Of a stretch of 64,000 nt of DNA, positions 8,301 through 17,281 are shown piece by piece. The notes under the pieces were generated by a model. That model ran no database searches. It was not told the origin of the DNA and was given only the letters and a program-made list of their open reading frames with translations. The stretch is from Salinilacihabitans rarus (GTDB taxonomy: Archaea > Halobacteriota > Halobacteria > Halobacteriales > Natrialbaceae). The stretch spans positions 2,356,001-2,420,000 of the forward strand of contig NZ_CP100762.1 in NCBI RefSeq assembly GCF_024296665.1, given 5' to 3'. The first letter of the stretch is position 1; each line of letters starts with the position of its first letter. A program made the position numbers and the translations under genes.

Positions 8301-9262
8301 TGGAGCCGTTCGTCTTCTTCGGCGGGAAAGGCGGCGTCGGCAAGACGACCGTCTCCGCGGCGTACGCCCACCGCTGTGCCCGCGAGGGGCTCGAGACGCT
8401 CGTCGTCTCGACGGACCCCGCCCACTCAGTCGGCGACCTCTTCGACCAGCCGTTCGGGGACGCTCCCGAACCGGTCGCCGGCGTCGAGGGCCTCCACGCC
8501 ATGGAGATCGACCCCGAGGAGGAGGTCTCCCGGCACCTCGCGGACGTCAAGCGGACGCTCTCCGAGCAGGTGTCGGCGGCGATGGTCAACGCGGTCGACC
8601 GCCAGATCGAGATGGCCCACGGCACCCCCGGCGCCTACGAGGCCGCGCTGTTCGACCGGTTCGTCGACGTGATGCGCGAGTCCGACCCCTACGACCGGGT
8701 CGTCTTCGACACCGCGCCGACCGGCGGAACGCTCCGGTTGCTCTCGCTGCCCGAGTATCTGGAGGGGTGGATCGAACGGCTGCTGGCCAAGCGCCGCCGG
8801 AGCATCGACCGCTACGAGAAGGCGGCCATCGGCGGCCGCGAGCCCCGCCGGGTGCTGGAGGGGGACCCCGTCGTCGCCCACCTGGAGGAGCGAAAGGAGT
8901 TCTTCGAGTACGCCGGCGAGACGCTGCGCGAGGAGGCCGCCTTCTTCCTCGTGTTCAACCCCGACTCGCTGTCGCTGCGCGAGACCGAGCGGGCGATCGA
9001 GGTCTTCGCCGAGCGGGACGTCGCCGTCCGGGGACTCGTGGCCAACCGGCTCACGCCCGCGCCCGACCCCGACGAGGACGGCCGCGGCGCGCGCTACCTC
9101 CGCGCGCGCGTCGAGACCGAGCGCGAGCGCCTCGAAGCCGCCCGCCGGGACCTCGCGCCGCCGGTCGTCGCCGAGATCGAGACCCGCGTCGAGGAGGTCC
9201 GGGGGGACCGCCTCGCCGACGTCGCCGACGAACTGGCGATCGAGACCGTCGCCGCCGAGTAG
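8300..9262 (+). CDS. ArsA family (GET3-like) ATPase
   Basis: Soluble P-loop ATPase of 320 aa in the ArsA/GET3 family. The deviant Walker A GGKGGVGKTT covers residues 8-17, the switch motif STDPAHSVGDLF follows, and DTAPTGGTLRLLSLPEYL is the conserved Switch II/A-loop segment. There is one ATPase domain rather than the two fused domains of bacterial ArsA, as in GET3-like archaeal proteins. There are no arsenite-binding cysteines in the expected position, so tail-anchored protein or other client targeting is more likely than arsenic export. It is translationally coupled to the 98-aa protein upstream. Confidence 0.92.
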   Translation: MEPFVFFGGKGGVGKTTVSAAYAHRCAREGLETLVVSTDPAHSVGDLFDQPFGDAPEPVAGVEGLHAMEIDPEEEVSRHLADVKRTLSEQVSAAMVNAVDRQIEMAHGTPGAYEAALFDRFVDVMRESDPYDRVVFDTAPTGGTLRLLSLPEYLEGWIERLLAKRRRSIDRYEKAAIGGREPRRVLEGDPVVAHLEERKEFFEYAGETLREEAAFFLVFNPDSLSLRETERAIEVFAERDVAVRGLVANRLTPAPDPDEDGRGARYLRARVETERERLEAARRDLAPPVVAEIETRVEEVRGDRLADVADELAIETVAAE

Positions 9263-9371
9263 CCGGCGACGCCCGCGCAAGCGGAGCTTACCGGACGTCC
9301 GGCGGGATAAATCCTTCGCGGAATCCCAATGATTTATGTTCACATACTGTATGGGGGAGGAATGAGATACC

Positions 9372-11234
9372 ATGACAGGGGTGATATGGATCGTCGTCAC
9401 GGTACTCGCACTGTTCACCGTCGGGTACGTCGGATACGGGCGGTACCTCGCACGGTTCGTCGAACTCGACGAGACGCGGGAGACGCCCGCACACAGGTAC
9501 GAAGACGGACAGGAGTACGTCCCGGCGAAGAAACCGGTACTGCTGGGACACCACTTCTCCAGCGTCGCGGGCGGGGCACCGATCGCCGGCCCGATCACCG
9601 CGGCGCTCGTCTGGGGCTGGGTGCCCGCAGTGTTGTGGGTCGCGATCGGCAACCCGCTGATGGGCGCCGTCCACGACTTCATGGCGCTGTCGTCGAGCGT
9701 CCGCCACGAGGGGAAGTCGGTCGGTTACATCATCGGGGAGTACCTCGGCGAGCGGGGGAAGAACATGTTCCTCTGGTTCGCCTTCCTCGTGATCATCCTC
9801 GTGGTGGCCGTGTTCGCGCTGCTGGTGGCGGTCGTCGTGAACGCCTACCCGCAGGCGGCGACCGCGAGCCTGATCTACATCGGGCTGGCCCTCGCCTTCG
9901 GCGTCTGGCTCTACCAGTTCGACCTCCCGTTCCTCCCGGGTACCGCGATCTTCGTCGCGGGCGTGTTCGCGAGCGTCTGGGTCGGCCTGCAGTACCCGAT
10001 CGCGATCTTCGAGCCGGCGGGGTTCGCCGACGAGACGATCGTCCTGCTCTCGGGCGACGGGATGTGGGTGCCGGGCGCGCAGGCGCTGGCGGCCAGCGAC
10101 ACCCCGGCGCCGGGTAACGTCGCAGCGTGGATCATCGTCGCGCTCTTCTACGCGTTCGTCGCGGCCACCCTCCCGGTGTGGACGCTGCTACAGCCCCGGG
10201 ACTACCTCTCGTCGTTCCTGCTGTACACCGGGGTCGGCGGGACGTTGCTCGCGGTCGTCGTCGGGACGATCCTCGGCACGTCGGCACAGCCGCTGGAGAT
10301 CCAGCTGCCGGCCTACGAGGGCTTCTTCGGCGGCCCGCTGGTCGACAACGCGTGGCCGCTGTTCCCGCTGCTTTTCATCACGATCGCCTGCGGGACGATC
10401 AGCGGCTTCCACTCGCTGGTCTCCTCGGGGACGACCGCCAAACAGCTCAACCGCGAGACCGACGCCCGCCTGATCGGTTACGGCGGGATGCTCGCGGAGG
10501 GGCTGCTCGCGGCGACGGCGCTCGCGGCCGTCTCGGTGATCGCGGTCACCGACGCGGGCGTCTCCGGGGTCGCCGCGGCGCTGCCGAACTTCGCCGAGGG
10601 CGGCGGGCTGATCCTCACCAGCTTCGGCCTGCCGTCCGGGGTCGGCGCCGTGTTCATGGCGCTCGTGTTCGTCAGTTTCCTGCTGACGAGCCTCGACACC
10701 GGCCTCCGGCTCGGCCGGTACATGCTCGAGGAACTGGTCGGCACCCCCGAGACGAGCGTCGAGGAACTGGCCGCCAACCGGTACGCCAACACCGGCATCG
10801 CCACGTTCGCCGCGTTCCTGCTCGTCTCCAGCGGGCAGTGGACGGCGCTGTGGCCGCTGTTTGGCGGCGCGAACCAGCTGCTCGCGGCGCTCGCGCTGCT
10901 CGCGGCCACCGTCTGGCTCGCCAACTGGCGCGACACGAAGCAGCTGCTGACGACCGGCGTCCCGGTCGCGATCATGGCCACGATCACCGTCTGCGGGCTG
11001 CTCTGGCTCGCGTTCGTCGAGCGCATGCAGCGCGAACTGCTCAACGGCGAGTGGATGGCGGGCGCGACCACGCTCGAACAGGTCGCGAGCGCGCTGCAGG
11101 TCGCCATCGCGCTCGTGCTCGTCTACCTCGCGGTCTCGATCATCCGGATGGGCTACGCGAACATCCAGTCGGCCCGCGAGGAACTCCTCACGACCAGTCC
11201 GGGCACCGAAGAGCCCGGCGGCGCCGACGACTAG
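9372..11234 (+). CDS. cstA: Carbon starvation protein CstA family transporter
   Basis: Integral membrane carrier of 620 aa. Family members import peptides or pyruvate. The CstA signature is clear near the N-terminus: FVPAKKP-like YVPAKKPVLLGHHFSSVAGGAPIAGP, then IGNPLMGAVHDFMALSSSVRHEGKS. I count about 15 hydrophobic helices, with SGFHSLVSSGTTAKQLNRETDAR in the central loop and GANQLLAALALL near the end, both well conserved in the family. A GGGGGAGG sequence about 10 nt upstream of the ATG supplies the ribosome-binding site. Its last 4 bp overlap the end of the convergent gene on the other strand. Confidence 0.94.
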   Translation: MTGVIWIVVTVLALFTVGYVGYGRYLARFVELDETRETPAHRYEDGQEYVPAKKPVLLGHHFSSVAGGAPIAGPITAALVWGWVPAVLWVAIGNPLMGAVHDFMALSSSVRHEGKSVGYIIGEYLGERGKNMFLWFAFLVIILVVAVFALLVAVVVNAYPQAATASLIYIGLALAFGVWLYQFDLPFLPGTAIFVAGVFASVWVGLQYPIAIFEPAGFADETIVLLSGDGMWVPGAQALAASDTPAPGNVAAWIIVALFYAFVAATLPVWTLLQPRDYLSSFLLYTGVGGTLLAVVVGTILGTSAQPLEIQLPAYEGFFGGPLVDNAWPLFPLLFITIACGTISGFHSLVSSGTTAKQLNRETDARLIGYGGMLAEGLLAATALAAVSVIAVTDAGVSGVAAALPNFAEGGGLILTSFGLPSGVGAVFMALVFVSFLLTSLDTGLRLGRYMLEELVGTPETSVEELAANRYANTGIATFAAFLLVSSGQWTALWPLFGGANQLLAALALLAATVWLANWRDTKQLLTTGVPVAIMATITVCGLLWLAFVERMQRELLNGEWMAGATTLEQVASALQVAIALVLVYLAVSIIRMGYANIQSAREELLTTSPGTEEPGGADD

Positions 11235-11854
11235 CGGGACAGCGAGTCGAGTACCCGCCCGAGCAGTCCCCGTTCTTCCTCGATCGGCTCCCAGAGCGCG
11301 AACGCCGCGTCGACCTCCGTCCGCCGACTGGAGACACACGCCTCGCGCTCCGGCGCGACGACACAGAGGTGGATCTCGTAGTGGCCGTGGAAGCCGTAGC
11401 GCAGCAGCGTCCGCTCTTTGAACCCCTCGACGAACGACCGCACCGCCTCGGGGATCGACGGCGCGACGACGACGAACGTAAACTCCGTCGCCTTGTGCTC
11501 CTCGCTCGGCTCGACGCGCTCGTCGGCGAGGTCGTGGCCGAGGTCGACGAGCCGTTCGAGGTCGGCGACCGACACCCGGTCGCGCCGGTCGGCGTAGAGG
11601 TACTCGCGCATGTGGTGGTTCGCGTAGGTGACCGACGGGTGGAACAGGTGTTTGCTGCTCTCGACCCGGAGTTCGCCCGCGAGGTCGAATCGCTCGCCGC
11701 GGACGCGGACGTCCGTTTCGAGGTCGTAGCTGTGGACGAGCCGGCCGCTCACGCGGTCGAGGTACTCGTCGTCTAACTCCGGGATCGCCGCGGCGAGTTC
11801 GGGCGGCAGTCGGCCGTCGGCGTCGTCGCCCGGGTCGTCCCGTCGCTCAGCCAT
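11231..11854 (-). CDS. Haloarchaeal conserved hypothetical protein
   Basis: A 207-residue soluble acidic protein that I do not recognise. It has no signal sequence or membrane segment. Notable segments are SSKHLFHPSVTYANHHMREYLYADRR, rich in His and Tyr, and FTFVVVAPSIPEAVRSFVEGFKERTLLRYGFHGHYEIHLCVVAPE, a strand-helix-strand pattern. It overlaps the cstA stop by 4 bp tail to tail and is preceded by an overlapping 35-codon frame on the same strand. Pairing with cstA suggests, but does not prove, a link to that transporter. Confidence 0.75.
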   Translation of the reverse strand: MAERRDDPGDDADGRLPPELAAAIPELDDEYLDRVSGRLVHSYDLETDVRVRGERFDLAGELRVESSKHLFHPSVTYANHHMREYLYADRRDRVSVADLERLVDLGHDLADERVEPSEEHKATEFTFVVVAPSIPEAVRSFVEGFKERTLLRYGFHGHYEIHLCVVAPEREACVSSRRTEVDAAFALWEPIEEERGLLGRVLDSLSR

Positions 11855-11954
11855 CGGTTCTCCCCTCCCGGTCGGAGCGGCGGCCGTCGGTGACCGAAGA
11901 CGTGCCGATCGCGACGGCCGCGGTGGGGTCGAGGTCGCCCGCGCGGTAGTCCAT
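11847..11954 (-). CDS. Possible 35-aa leader or small protein
   Basis: Minus-strand frame starting ATG at 11954 and encoding MDYRAGDLDPTAAVAIGTSS followed by a charged tail. Its stop overlaps the first 8 bp of the 207-aa gene, an arrangement typical of translational coupling. No family is recognised. It may be a real small protein, a leader peptide or chance. Confidence 0.35.
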   Translation of the reverse strand: MDYRAGDLDPTAAVAIGTSSVTDGRRSDREGRTDG

Positions 11955-12012
11955 GCGGGGAGATACCACGGGTCGAGTAAAAGTCCGTCGCCCGCGCAGG
12001 TCGCGCCAGCGC

Positions 12013-12017
12013 TTAAG
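12013..12017 (+). promoter_or_regulatory. TATA box for the 75-aa CxxC protein gene
   Basis: TTAAG within GCTTAAGGGG, 27-31 bp ahead of the ATG at 12044. Confidence 0.45.
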
Positions 12018-12043
12018 GGGTGTGGGAGCGTACTCCCGACGGG

Positions 12044-12271
12044 ATGAAAGACCGAGAGGCCTGCGGGCGCTGCTCGCTGTCGACGGCCGTCGACGTCGCC
12101 GAGGCCGACCGCGACGGGAGCGGCGACGAGGGGGCCACACGCGACCCCTACGGCGAGGCGCGCATCGAGGTCGACGAGCGCGAACTGCGCCTCGTCTCGC
12201 CCGGCGCCTGGCTCTCGCGGCTCGTCGAACGAGTCGACGAGACCGGGCGTCGGCTCACGTGGGGGCGCTGA
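12044..12271 (+). CDS. Small haloarchaeal protein with CxxC motif
   Basis: 75 residues beginning MKDREACGRCSLST. The single Cys-x2-Cys pair could be half a zinc site (so dimerisation would be needed) or a redox pair. The rest is acidic with a helical C-terminus (GAWLSRLVERVDETGRRL). No named family recognised. The start is chosen at 12044 over a frame from 12020 because of the TATA box at 12013. Its stop codon directly abuts the stop of upp on the opposite strand. Confidence 0.65.
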   Translation: MKDREACGRCSLSTAVDVAEADRDGSGDEGATRDPYGEARIEVDERELRLVSPGAWLSRLVERVDETGRRLTWGR

Positions 12272-12949
12272 TCAGGTCGTCCGGAACGCGCGGTCGCCGG
12301 CGTCGCCGAGCCCCGGGACGATGAAGCCGTCCTCGTCGAGGTGGTCGTCGATGGCGACCGTCAGCAGGTCCGCCTGCGGGAACTCCTCGCCGACGCGGAG
12401 CAGTCCCTCGGGCGCGGACACCGCCGAGAGGACGATCAGGTTCTCCGGTTCGATCGAGTTCGCGACGACGTGATCGAGTACCCCACAGAGCGTGCTCCCG
12501 GTCGCGAGCATCGGGTCGGCGACGATGACGGTGTCGTCCTCGGTGATCTCGGGCAGTTTCACGTAGTCGATCGTGATCGGGAACCGGCCGTCCTCGTCGC
12601 GGCCGGCCTCCTCGTCGCGGCTGGCGCTGATGACGCCCTGTCGGGCCCGCGGGAACGCCTTCAGCAGCCCCTCGACGAACGGCGTCGCCGCGCGCAAGAC
12701 GTTGATGATGACGACGTCGTCGAGGCCCTTCACGCGCTCGCCCATCGTCGTCTCCAGTGGCGTCTCGATCTCGACGTACTCGGTCTCCATGCGGCCGTCG
12801 ATGATCTCGTAGCCGCAGATGCGCCCGAGTTTGACGAGCCCCTTGCGGAAGCCCACCTGTTCGGTCTCGACGTCTCGGAGCCGCGAGAGGGTGTCCTTCG
12901 CCAGTGCGTGGGTGACGAGGTAGGCGTCGTCCCGGTCTTCGATCGGCAT
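12272..12949 (-). CDS. upp: Uracil phosphoribosyltransferase
   Basis: Pyrimidine salvage enzyme converting uracil and PRPP to UMP; 225 aa, a normal family length. The PRPP-binding loop [13 protein letters not shown] is at residues 141-153, and the uracil-binding segment near the C-terminus is recognisable as [15 protein letters not shown]. The N-terminal [16 protein letters not shown] and the flexible-loop arginine in NVLRAATPF match archaeal Upp. The gene is monocistronic by position, abutting the 75-aa gene tail to tail. Confidence 0.96.
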   Translation of the reverse strand: MPIEDRDDAYLVTHALAKDTLSRLRDVETEQVGFRKGLVKLGRICGYEIIDGRMETEYVEIETPLETTMGERVKGLDDVVIINVLRAATPFVEGLLKAFPRARQGVISASRDEEAGRDEDGRFPITIDYVKLPEITEDDTVIVADPMLATGSTLCGVLDHVVANSIEPENLIVLSAVSAPEGLLRVGEEFPQADLLTVAIDDHLDEDGFIVPGLGDAGDRAFRTT

Positions 12950-13250
12950 ACCCGTACGCGGACGCGCCGGACAGTTTACGCTATCGGTACGCGTCCGCCG
13001 GAGCGGTGGCGTTCGGCCGCATCGACCGGCTATAGCGGCGTCTCGGTCGATCGGCCCCCGCCGAGGGACGCGTCGGGAAAGGGACGGTTACGCGGGGGCC
13101 GGTCCGCGGTCGGCGCGACGGGCGGCGGTCGGTCGCCGCGCGGGCGGCCGAAAGGCCGGATTGGCGCGCGAAACCGTCGCAACGGTGTCGTCGCTTTAAT
13201 CGACGCATCGGCGTAGCCCCCGGCGCCCCGAGAGGGCAGGAGGACGTTCA
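12950..13250. other. Intergenic region upp / four-helix protein
   Basis: 301 bp of GC-rich divergent spacer. Its right end carries the TATA element at 13194 and a Shine-Dalgarno sequence at 13239 for the next gene. Short open frames across the middle show no protein-like composition, and I see no RNA gene. Confidence 0.55.
13194..13200 (+). promoter_or_regulatory. TATA box for four-helix Cys-rich protein gene
   Basis: CTTTAAT located about 50 bp before the ATG, implying a leader of about 25 nt. Consistently, a Shine-Dalgarno GGAGG occurs at 13239-13243, 7 nt from the ATG. Confidence 0.45.
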
Positions 13251-13787
13251 ATGAGCCACGAGCACCAGCGACAGCCGCCACAGGGGTACGAGCAGTACGA
13301 GCGCCAGCACCAGCAGATGGAGGGCCAGCGAGGACAGCCGACGTCACGGCCCGCCCGGTCGTTCGAGGACCACCTCACGAACGAACTCCGCATCGCGCTC
13401 GAGGATTTCACCGAAGTGAGCCACGTCGCGGCGTGGTGTGCCAAGGAGTGTGCACAGGAAGGGCCGCAACTGGCGGAGTGTGCCCGCATCTGTACCGACA
13501 TCGCGGATATGGCCGAGTTCAACGAGCGGTTGATCGCCCGCGACTCGATGTTCGGGCCGGAGGTCGCGGACCTGTTCGTCCGGGTGGCGACCGAGGCGCT
13601 GCCGGAACTCGAAGCGTTCCAGCACCACTCCCACGTCGACGAGACGATCGGGGTGATAGACCGGACGATCGACTCCTGTCGGACCGTCCTCGAGATGGTC
13701 GATCAGGGCGGCCAGCAGGCGGGACCGGGCGCCAAAGCGGGACGCGGCGGGGCCGGCGGCCGCCCGCCGAGCGGCGGCACCTACTGA
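13251..13787 (+). CDS. Four-helix-bundle protein with CsP/DUF326-like cysteine pattern
   Basis: 178 aa. A Gln-rich N-terminal tail of about 35 residues is followed by a helical domain. Its central part WCAKECAQEGPQLAECARICTDIADMAEF resembles the cysteine-spaced helices of the DUF326 four-helix bundle, best known from copper storage proteins (Csp). It has four cysteines here plus one in DSCRTVLEMV, far fewer than a copper-loading Csp, and there is a His-rich HHSHVDE turn. The C-terminus is Gly/Ala/Gln-rich and disordered. A metal-binding role is plausible but inferred. The start follows a good Shine-Dalgarno sequence. Confidence 0.65.
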   Translation: MSHEHQRQPPQGYEQYERQHQQMEGQRGQPTSRPARSFEDHLTNELRIALEDFTEVSHVAAWCAKECAQEGPQLAECARICTDIADMAEFNERLIARDSMFGPEVADLFVRVATEALPELEAFQHHSHVDETIGVIDRTIDSCRTVLEMVDQGGQQAGPGAKAGRGGAGGRPPSGGTY

Positions 13788-13827
13788 GCCGCGACCCGTC
13801 GGGCAGGTTTCCGACGCAGCGGAGAGG

Positions 13828-13833
13828 TTTATA
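13828..13833 (+). promoter_or_regulatory. TATA box for DUF5828 gene
   Basis: TTTATA 32-37 bp before the ATG at 13865. Confidence 0.5.
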
Positions 13834-13864
13834 CGGGCCGAGGTCATACCCCCGGTTCAGCCGA

Positions 13865-14587
13865 ATGGAAGAGAGCATCTCGGGATTCAAGGTTCGCGGC
13901 GACTGGGGCGACGTCGTCGAGCACGGCGAACGAATCACGCGCGCCCTTCGGGACGCGGGCGTTCACGCTCCCGACGCCGACTACGGCGCCCGGTTCACCC
14001 GCGCCTTCGAGGAGTGGGAGGAGTGGCGACCGAAGGCCCACGAGACCCTCGACGCCGACGTCAGCGAGAAGACCGCCGATCAGGCCAGCGTCGAGGAGGG
14101 CGCGGGCGAGAGAGCCGGCAAGGGTGCCAACGACGACATCCAGACCGCCGGCGAGAAACTCTCGGAGTCGTACGAGGCGCTCGAAGAGGACGACGCCGAG
14201 AGCGCGGTCGGCAACTGGCGGGAGTCGATCGACTACGTCGCGCGCGCGGCCGACACCGCCGGCCGGAAGGCGCTGCGGCGCGTCGAGGACACCGTCTACC
14301 AGCGCGTGATGACCCAACTCGCGCCGTACTACTTCGACAACGAACTCGTCAGCGCCAACATCCAGCAGTCCGGCCGCGGCGAGGGCGAGGAGTTCATCTT
14401 CGAGGTGAACGTCAACGACGACGCCCTGAAAGAGAAGGTCTCGGCGTCGCTCGCCGAGTACGAGGACGAGATCGACCGCTGGCACGTCCAGATCGAGAAG
14501 GACACCGACGCCGCCGAGGCGATCGAGGGCGCCGAGCCCCCGCCGGAGCCGGAGCCCGAGGACGCCTCGCGGTCGACGACCAACTGA
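13865..14587 (+). CDS. DUF5828-type haloarchaeal protein
   Basis: A 240-residue soluble protein whose opening MEESISGFKVRGDWGDVVEH and general layout match what I recall as the Halobacteria-restricted DUF5828 family, of unknown function. It is mostly helical with an acidic middle (EALEEDDAESAVGNWRESIDYVARAAD). A more globular region follows (TVYQRVMTQLAPYYFDNELVSANIQ, then FIFEVNVNDDALKEKVSASL), and the tail is Pro/Glu-rich. The family name is from memory and should be confirmed by profile search. It converges on the amino-acid ABC operon. Confidence 0.8.
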   Translation: MEESISGFKVRGDWGDVVEHGERITRALRDAGVHAPDADYGARFTRAFEEWEEWRPKAHETLDADVSEKTADQASVEEGAGERAGKGANDDIQTAGEKLSESYEALEEDDAESAVGNWRESIDYVARAADTAGRKALRRVEDTVYQRVMTQLAPYYFDNELVSANIQQSGRGEGEEFIFEVNVNDDALKEKVSASLAEYEDEIDRWHVQIEKDTDAAEAIEGAEPPPEPEPEDASRSTTN

Positions 14588-14592
14588 GGGCG

Positions 14593-15588
14593 CTACTTGT
14601 CGCCCTGCTTGCGGCCCTCGGCGGCCCCCAGCCCGGGGATCGCGACCCGGCGTTCGATCCGGCCCATGATCGCCGTCCCCGTCAGGACCAGACCGAGGTA
14701 GACGACCGCGAGCAACACGAAGATCGGAGTGTACTCGAGCGTCGACGACGCGATCCGGCTGGCCCGGAAGTAGAGTTCGGGCACCGTGATGAACGCCGCC
14801 AGCGAGGAGTACTTGATCAGGTAGACCAGTTCGTTCGTCCACGCCGGGATGGCGTAGCGCAGCGTCTGCGGGAGCACGACGTGGCGGATCCCCTGGAACT
14901 TCGTGAGGCCGATCGCGCGCGCGGCGGTAAGCTGGCCCTCGTCGACGCTCTCTAGGGCGCCGCGGATGTACTCGGCCTGGTAGGCCGAGCCGTTGATCGT
15001 GAAGCCGAGGATGGCGATCCAGAACGCCTGCTCGGGGACGAACCCCCGACCGACGAGGTCGGCGTCGTTGAGCCAGACCGCAAGCGGCAGCCCGTAGTAG
15101 AGGACGAACAGCTGGGCCAGAAGCGGCGTCCCCCGGATCAGTTCCGTGTACGAGAGCGCGACCCACCGGGCGGGCCCGCCGTAGACGCGGATCACGGCCA
15201 CCGGGACGGCGATGCAGAAGCCGAGGACGACGCTGGCCACCGTCAGGACGATGGTGTACCACGCGCCAGTCGCCAGCGCCGGCGCGATGTCGATCGCCAG
15301 CGCGACGCCGTCGGCGCCGCTCGCGAGCCAGCCGACCGGCGCGCCGAAGGTGTCCAGCGAGGCGGCCGTCGACTCGAGCGAGGTCGCCGCCGCCTCGAAC
15401 GGCGCGGGCGAGAAGTAGTTCTCGCCGGCGCCCGGGCCGATCCCGAGGCGGGCGAGCAGCCAGTCGTTCAGCCAGCGCGTCAGCAGCCAGCCCCAGAAGG
15501 CGACGGCGGCGAGGACGGCCAGTAGCTGGCCGCTGCGGTCGATCGAGGCGCGGATGCGCTCGACGCCGACGGCTGGCGTTTCGGCCAT
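14593..15588 (-). CDS. Polar amino-acid ABC transporter permease (HisM/GlnP type)
   Basis: 331-aa inner permease of a polar amino-acid importer. The EAA loop that docks the ATPase reads LTAARAIGLTKFQGIRHVVLPQTLRYAIPAW, and the family motif SYTELIRGTPLLAQLFVLYYGLP is present. It has an unusually long N-terminal region (about 110 residues, one extra hydrophobic segment) before the first core helix. It is the fourth gene of the operon. Start choice: ATG 15588; a GTG two codons earlier (15594) is only 4 nt after a GGAGGG sequence and is a real alternative. Confidence 0.92.
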   Translation of the reverse strand: MAETPAVGVERIRASIDRSGQLLAVLAAVAFWGWLLTRWLNDWLLARLGIGPGAGENYFSPAPFEAAATSLESTAASLDTFGAPVGWLASGADGVALAIDIAPALATGAWYTIVLTVASVVLGFCIAVPVAVIRVYGGPARWVALSYTELIRGTPLLAQLFVLYYGLPLAVWLNDADLVGRGFVPEQAFWIAILGFTINGSAYQAEYIRGALESVDEGQLTAARAIGLTKFQGIRHVVLPQTLRYAIPAWTNELVYLIKYSSLAAFITVPELYFRASRIASSTLEYTPIFVLLAVVYLGLVLTGTAIMGRIERRVAIPGLGAAEGRKQGDK

Positions 15589-15606
15589 CGTCACGGGTCC
15601 CTCCGG

Positions 15607-16413
15607 TCAGTCATGGCGGATGCTCTCGAAGAACTGTGCGGTTCGCTCGCGCTCGGGGTCGTCGATCAACTGTTCGGGCGGGCCACGCTCGACGACCTGA
15701 CCCCCGTCGAGAAACGAGATGTTCGTCGCCGCGCCGCGGGCGAAGCGCATCTCGTGGGTGACGACGACCATCGTCATGCCCTCGTCGACGAGTTCCCGCA
15801 TCACTTCGAGCACCTCGGTGCTGAGTTCGGGGTCGAGCGCGCTCGTTGGCTCGTCGAACAACAGCAGTTGCGGGTCCATCGCCAGCGCGCGGGCGATGCC
15901 GACGCGCTGTTTCTGCCCGCCCGACAGCTGTGCCGGGTAGGAGTCGGCCTGATCGGCGAGGCCGACGCGGGCGAGTTCGGCGTCGGCGCGCTCGCGGGCC
16001 GCCGCCTCGCTCATCCCTCGCACCTTCTCGAGGCCGAGCGTGACGTTCCCGCGTGCGGTGAGGTGGGCGAACAGGTTGATGTCCTGAAACACCATCCCGA
16101 CGAGCTGACGGATCTCGTTCGGGTCGGTGTCCGCGGCGGTCACCTCCACGTCGTCGAGGTAGATGCGGCCGGCGTCGATCCCGGTCAGCCGGTTGATACA
16201 CCGCAGCAGCGTCGACTTGCCGCTCCCGCTGGGGCCGACCAGCACCTCGACGTCGCCGGCGTCGACCGCGAGGTCGACGCCCCGCAACACCTCCTCGTCG
16301 CCGTAGGACTTGTAGAGGTCCTCGACGCGCAACAGCGGCTCCGTCGCCGTCGTGTCCGCCCGCGTTCGTTCTCTGGCCCGTCCGCCCGCGCCGTCGGTTC
16401 GATGTTCGGTCAC
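15607..16413 (-). CDS. Amino-acid ABC transporter ATP-binding protein
   Basis: 268-aa ATPase of the HisP/GlnQ class that powers the importer. Walker A GPSGSGKST is at 60-68, signature LSGGQ at 163-167, Walker B LLLFDEP at 183-189 and the switch His at 220. The first 25 residues are a charged Thr/Arg-rich extension absent from most relatives. The GTG start overlaps the stop of the upstream permease by 4 bp (GTGA), so translation is coupled. Confidence 0.96.
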   Translation of the reverse strand: MTEHRTDGAGGRARERTRADTTATEPLLRVEDLYKSYGDEEVLRGVDLAVDAGDVEVLVGPSGSGKSTLLRCINRLTGIDAGRIYLDDVEVTAADTDPNEIRQLVGMVFQDINLFAHLTARGNVTLGLEKVRGMSEAAARERADAELARVGLADQADSYPAQLSGGQKQRVGIARALAMDPQLLLFDEPTSALDPELSTEVLEVMRELVDEGMTMVVVTHEMRFARGAATNISFLDGGQVVERGPPEQLIDDPERERTAQFFESIRHD

Positions 16414-17270
16414 GTCGACTCACCGGGGATTGCGAAGTAGTTGTTCACGAAGTCGAGGGTGCGATTGGTTCCGAAGGTCAACACGAAGTAGACGAGGCTG
16501 GCGAAGAGGAACACCTCTAGCACCGCCGTCGTCTGCTGGTGGAAGAGGTCTTCGCTGTTCTTGAGCAGTTCGCCGAGGCCGATCGCGAACGCGATCGAGG
16601 TGTCCTTCAGGACGATGGTGAACTCGTTTTGGAATCCGGGGACGCTGCGGCGCATCGCCTGCGGGACGATCACGTACCGGATCGCCTCCAGCCGGGTCAT
16701 GCCGATCGAACGCGCGGCCTCCATCTGCCCCTCGTCGACGCTGCCGAGCGCGCCGCGGAAGATCTGTGACTGGTAGGCCGCGCTGCGAAAGCCAAGCGCG
16801 ACGGTCGCCGCGACGAACGCCGCGCTGACCGTCGGCAGGACGACCGCCGTCGAGCCGAACGGCGCGCTGAGCGCCCGGAGAACGGCGTTCAACAGCCCGA
16901 CCAGACCGTTGATCGGGCCGGCGAGGGCGCCGATCGGCAGGACGAAGAACGCGAAGATGATGATGACGAGGATCGGCGTCCCGCGCAGCAGTACGCCCGC
17001 CTTGCGGACGACCGCCCGCGGGTAGCCGCCGCCGTAGACTTCGATCGCGCCCGCGGGGAAACCCGCGAGAAAGCCCAGCAGGATGCTGGTGATCGTCAGC
17101 ACGACGGTGACGACCGCGCCCCGAAGGAGGTACCCCGCGTTGCGGTAGACGAACGCCCAGTCCTCCCCGAGGTACTGCGACACCAGCCCCTCGGAGACGA
17201 CCAGCGGATCGACGCCCGCGAGGAGCGTCTCGGGGGGCGGCGCCGCCGCCGGCAGTTGTGCGAGGTCCAT
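16410..17270 (-). CDS. Amino-acid ABC transporter permease
   Basis: 286-aa second permease of the importer, forming a heterodimer with the product of the last gene in the operon. The EAA loop is MEAARSIGMTRLEAIRYVIVPQAMRRSVPGF and the preceding motif is VLLRGTPILVIIIFAFFVLP. Compared with the usual family length of about 220 residues, both permeases here are long. This one has an insertion of about 50 residues between core helices (VGLLNAVLRALSAPFGSTAV). It sits 11 bp after the binding-protein gene. Confidence 0.93.
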   Translation of the reverse strand: MDLAQLPAAAPPPETLLAGVDPLVVSEGLVSQYLGEDWAFVYRNAGYLLRGAVVTVVLTITSILLGFLAGFPAGAIEVYGGGYPRAVVRKAGVLLRGTPILVIIIFAFFVLPIGALAGPINGLVGLLNAVLRALSAPFGSTAVVLPTVSAAFVAATVALGFRSAAYQSQIFRGALGSVDEGQMEAARSIGMTRLEAIRYVIVPQAMRRSVPGFQNEFTIVLKDTSIAFAIGLGELLKNSEDLFHQQTTAVLEVFLFASLVYFVLTFGTNRTLDFVNNYFAIPGEST

Positions 17271-17281
17271 GCGGAGTCAGG

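Noticed and set aside
12754-12775. Possible ORB (CTCCAGTGGCG) inside upp
   Set aside because: Lacks the A-tract and G-string of the origin boxes; a short match expected by chance.
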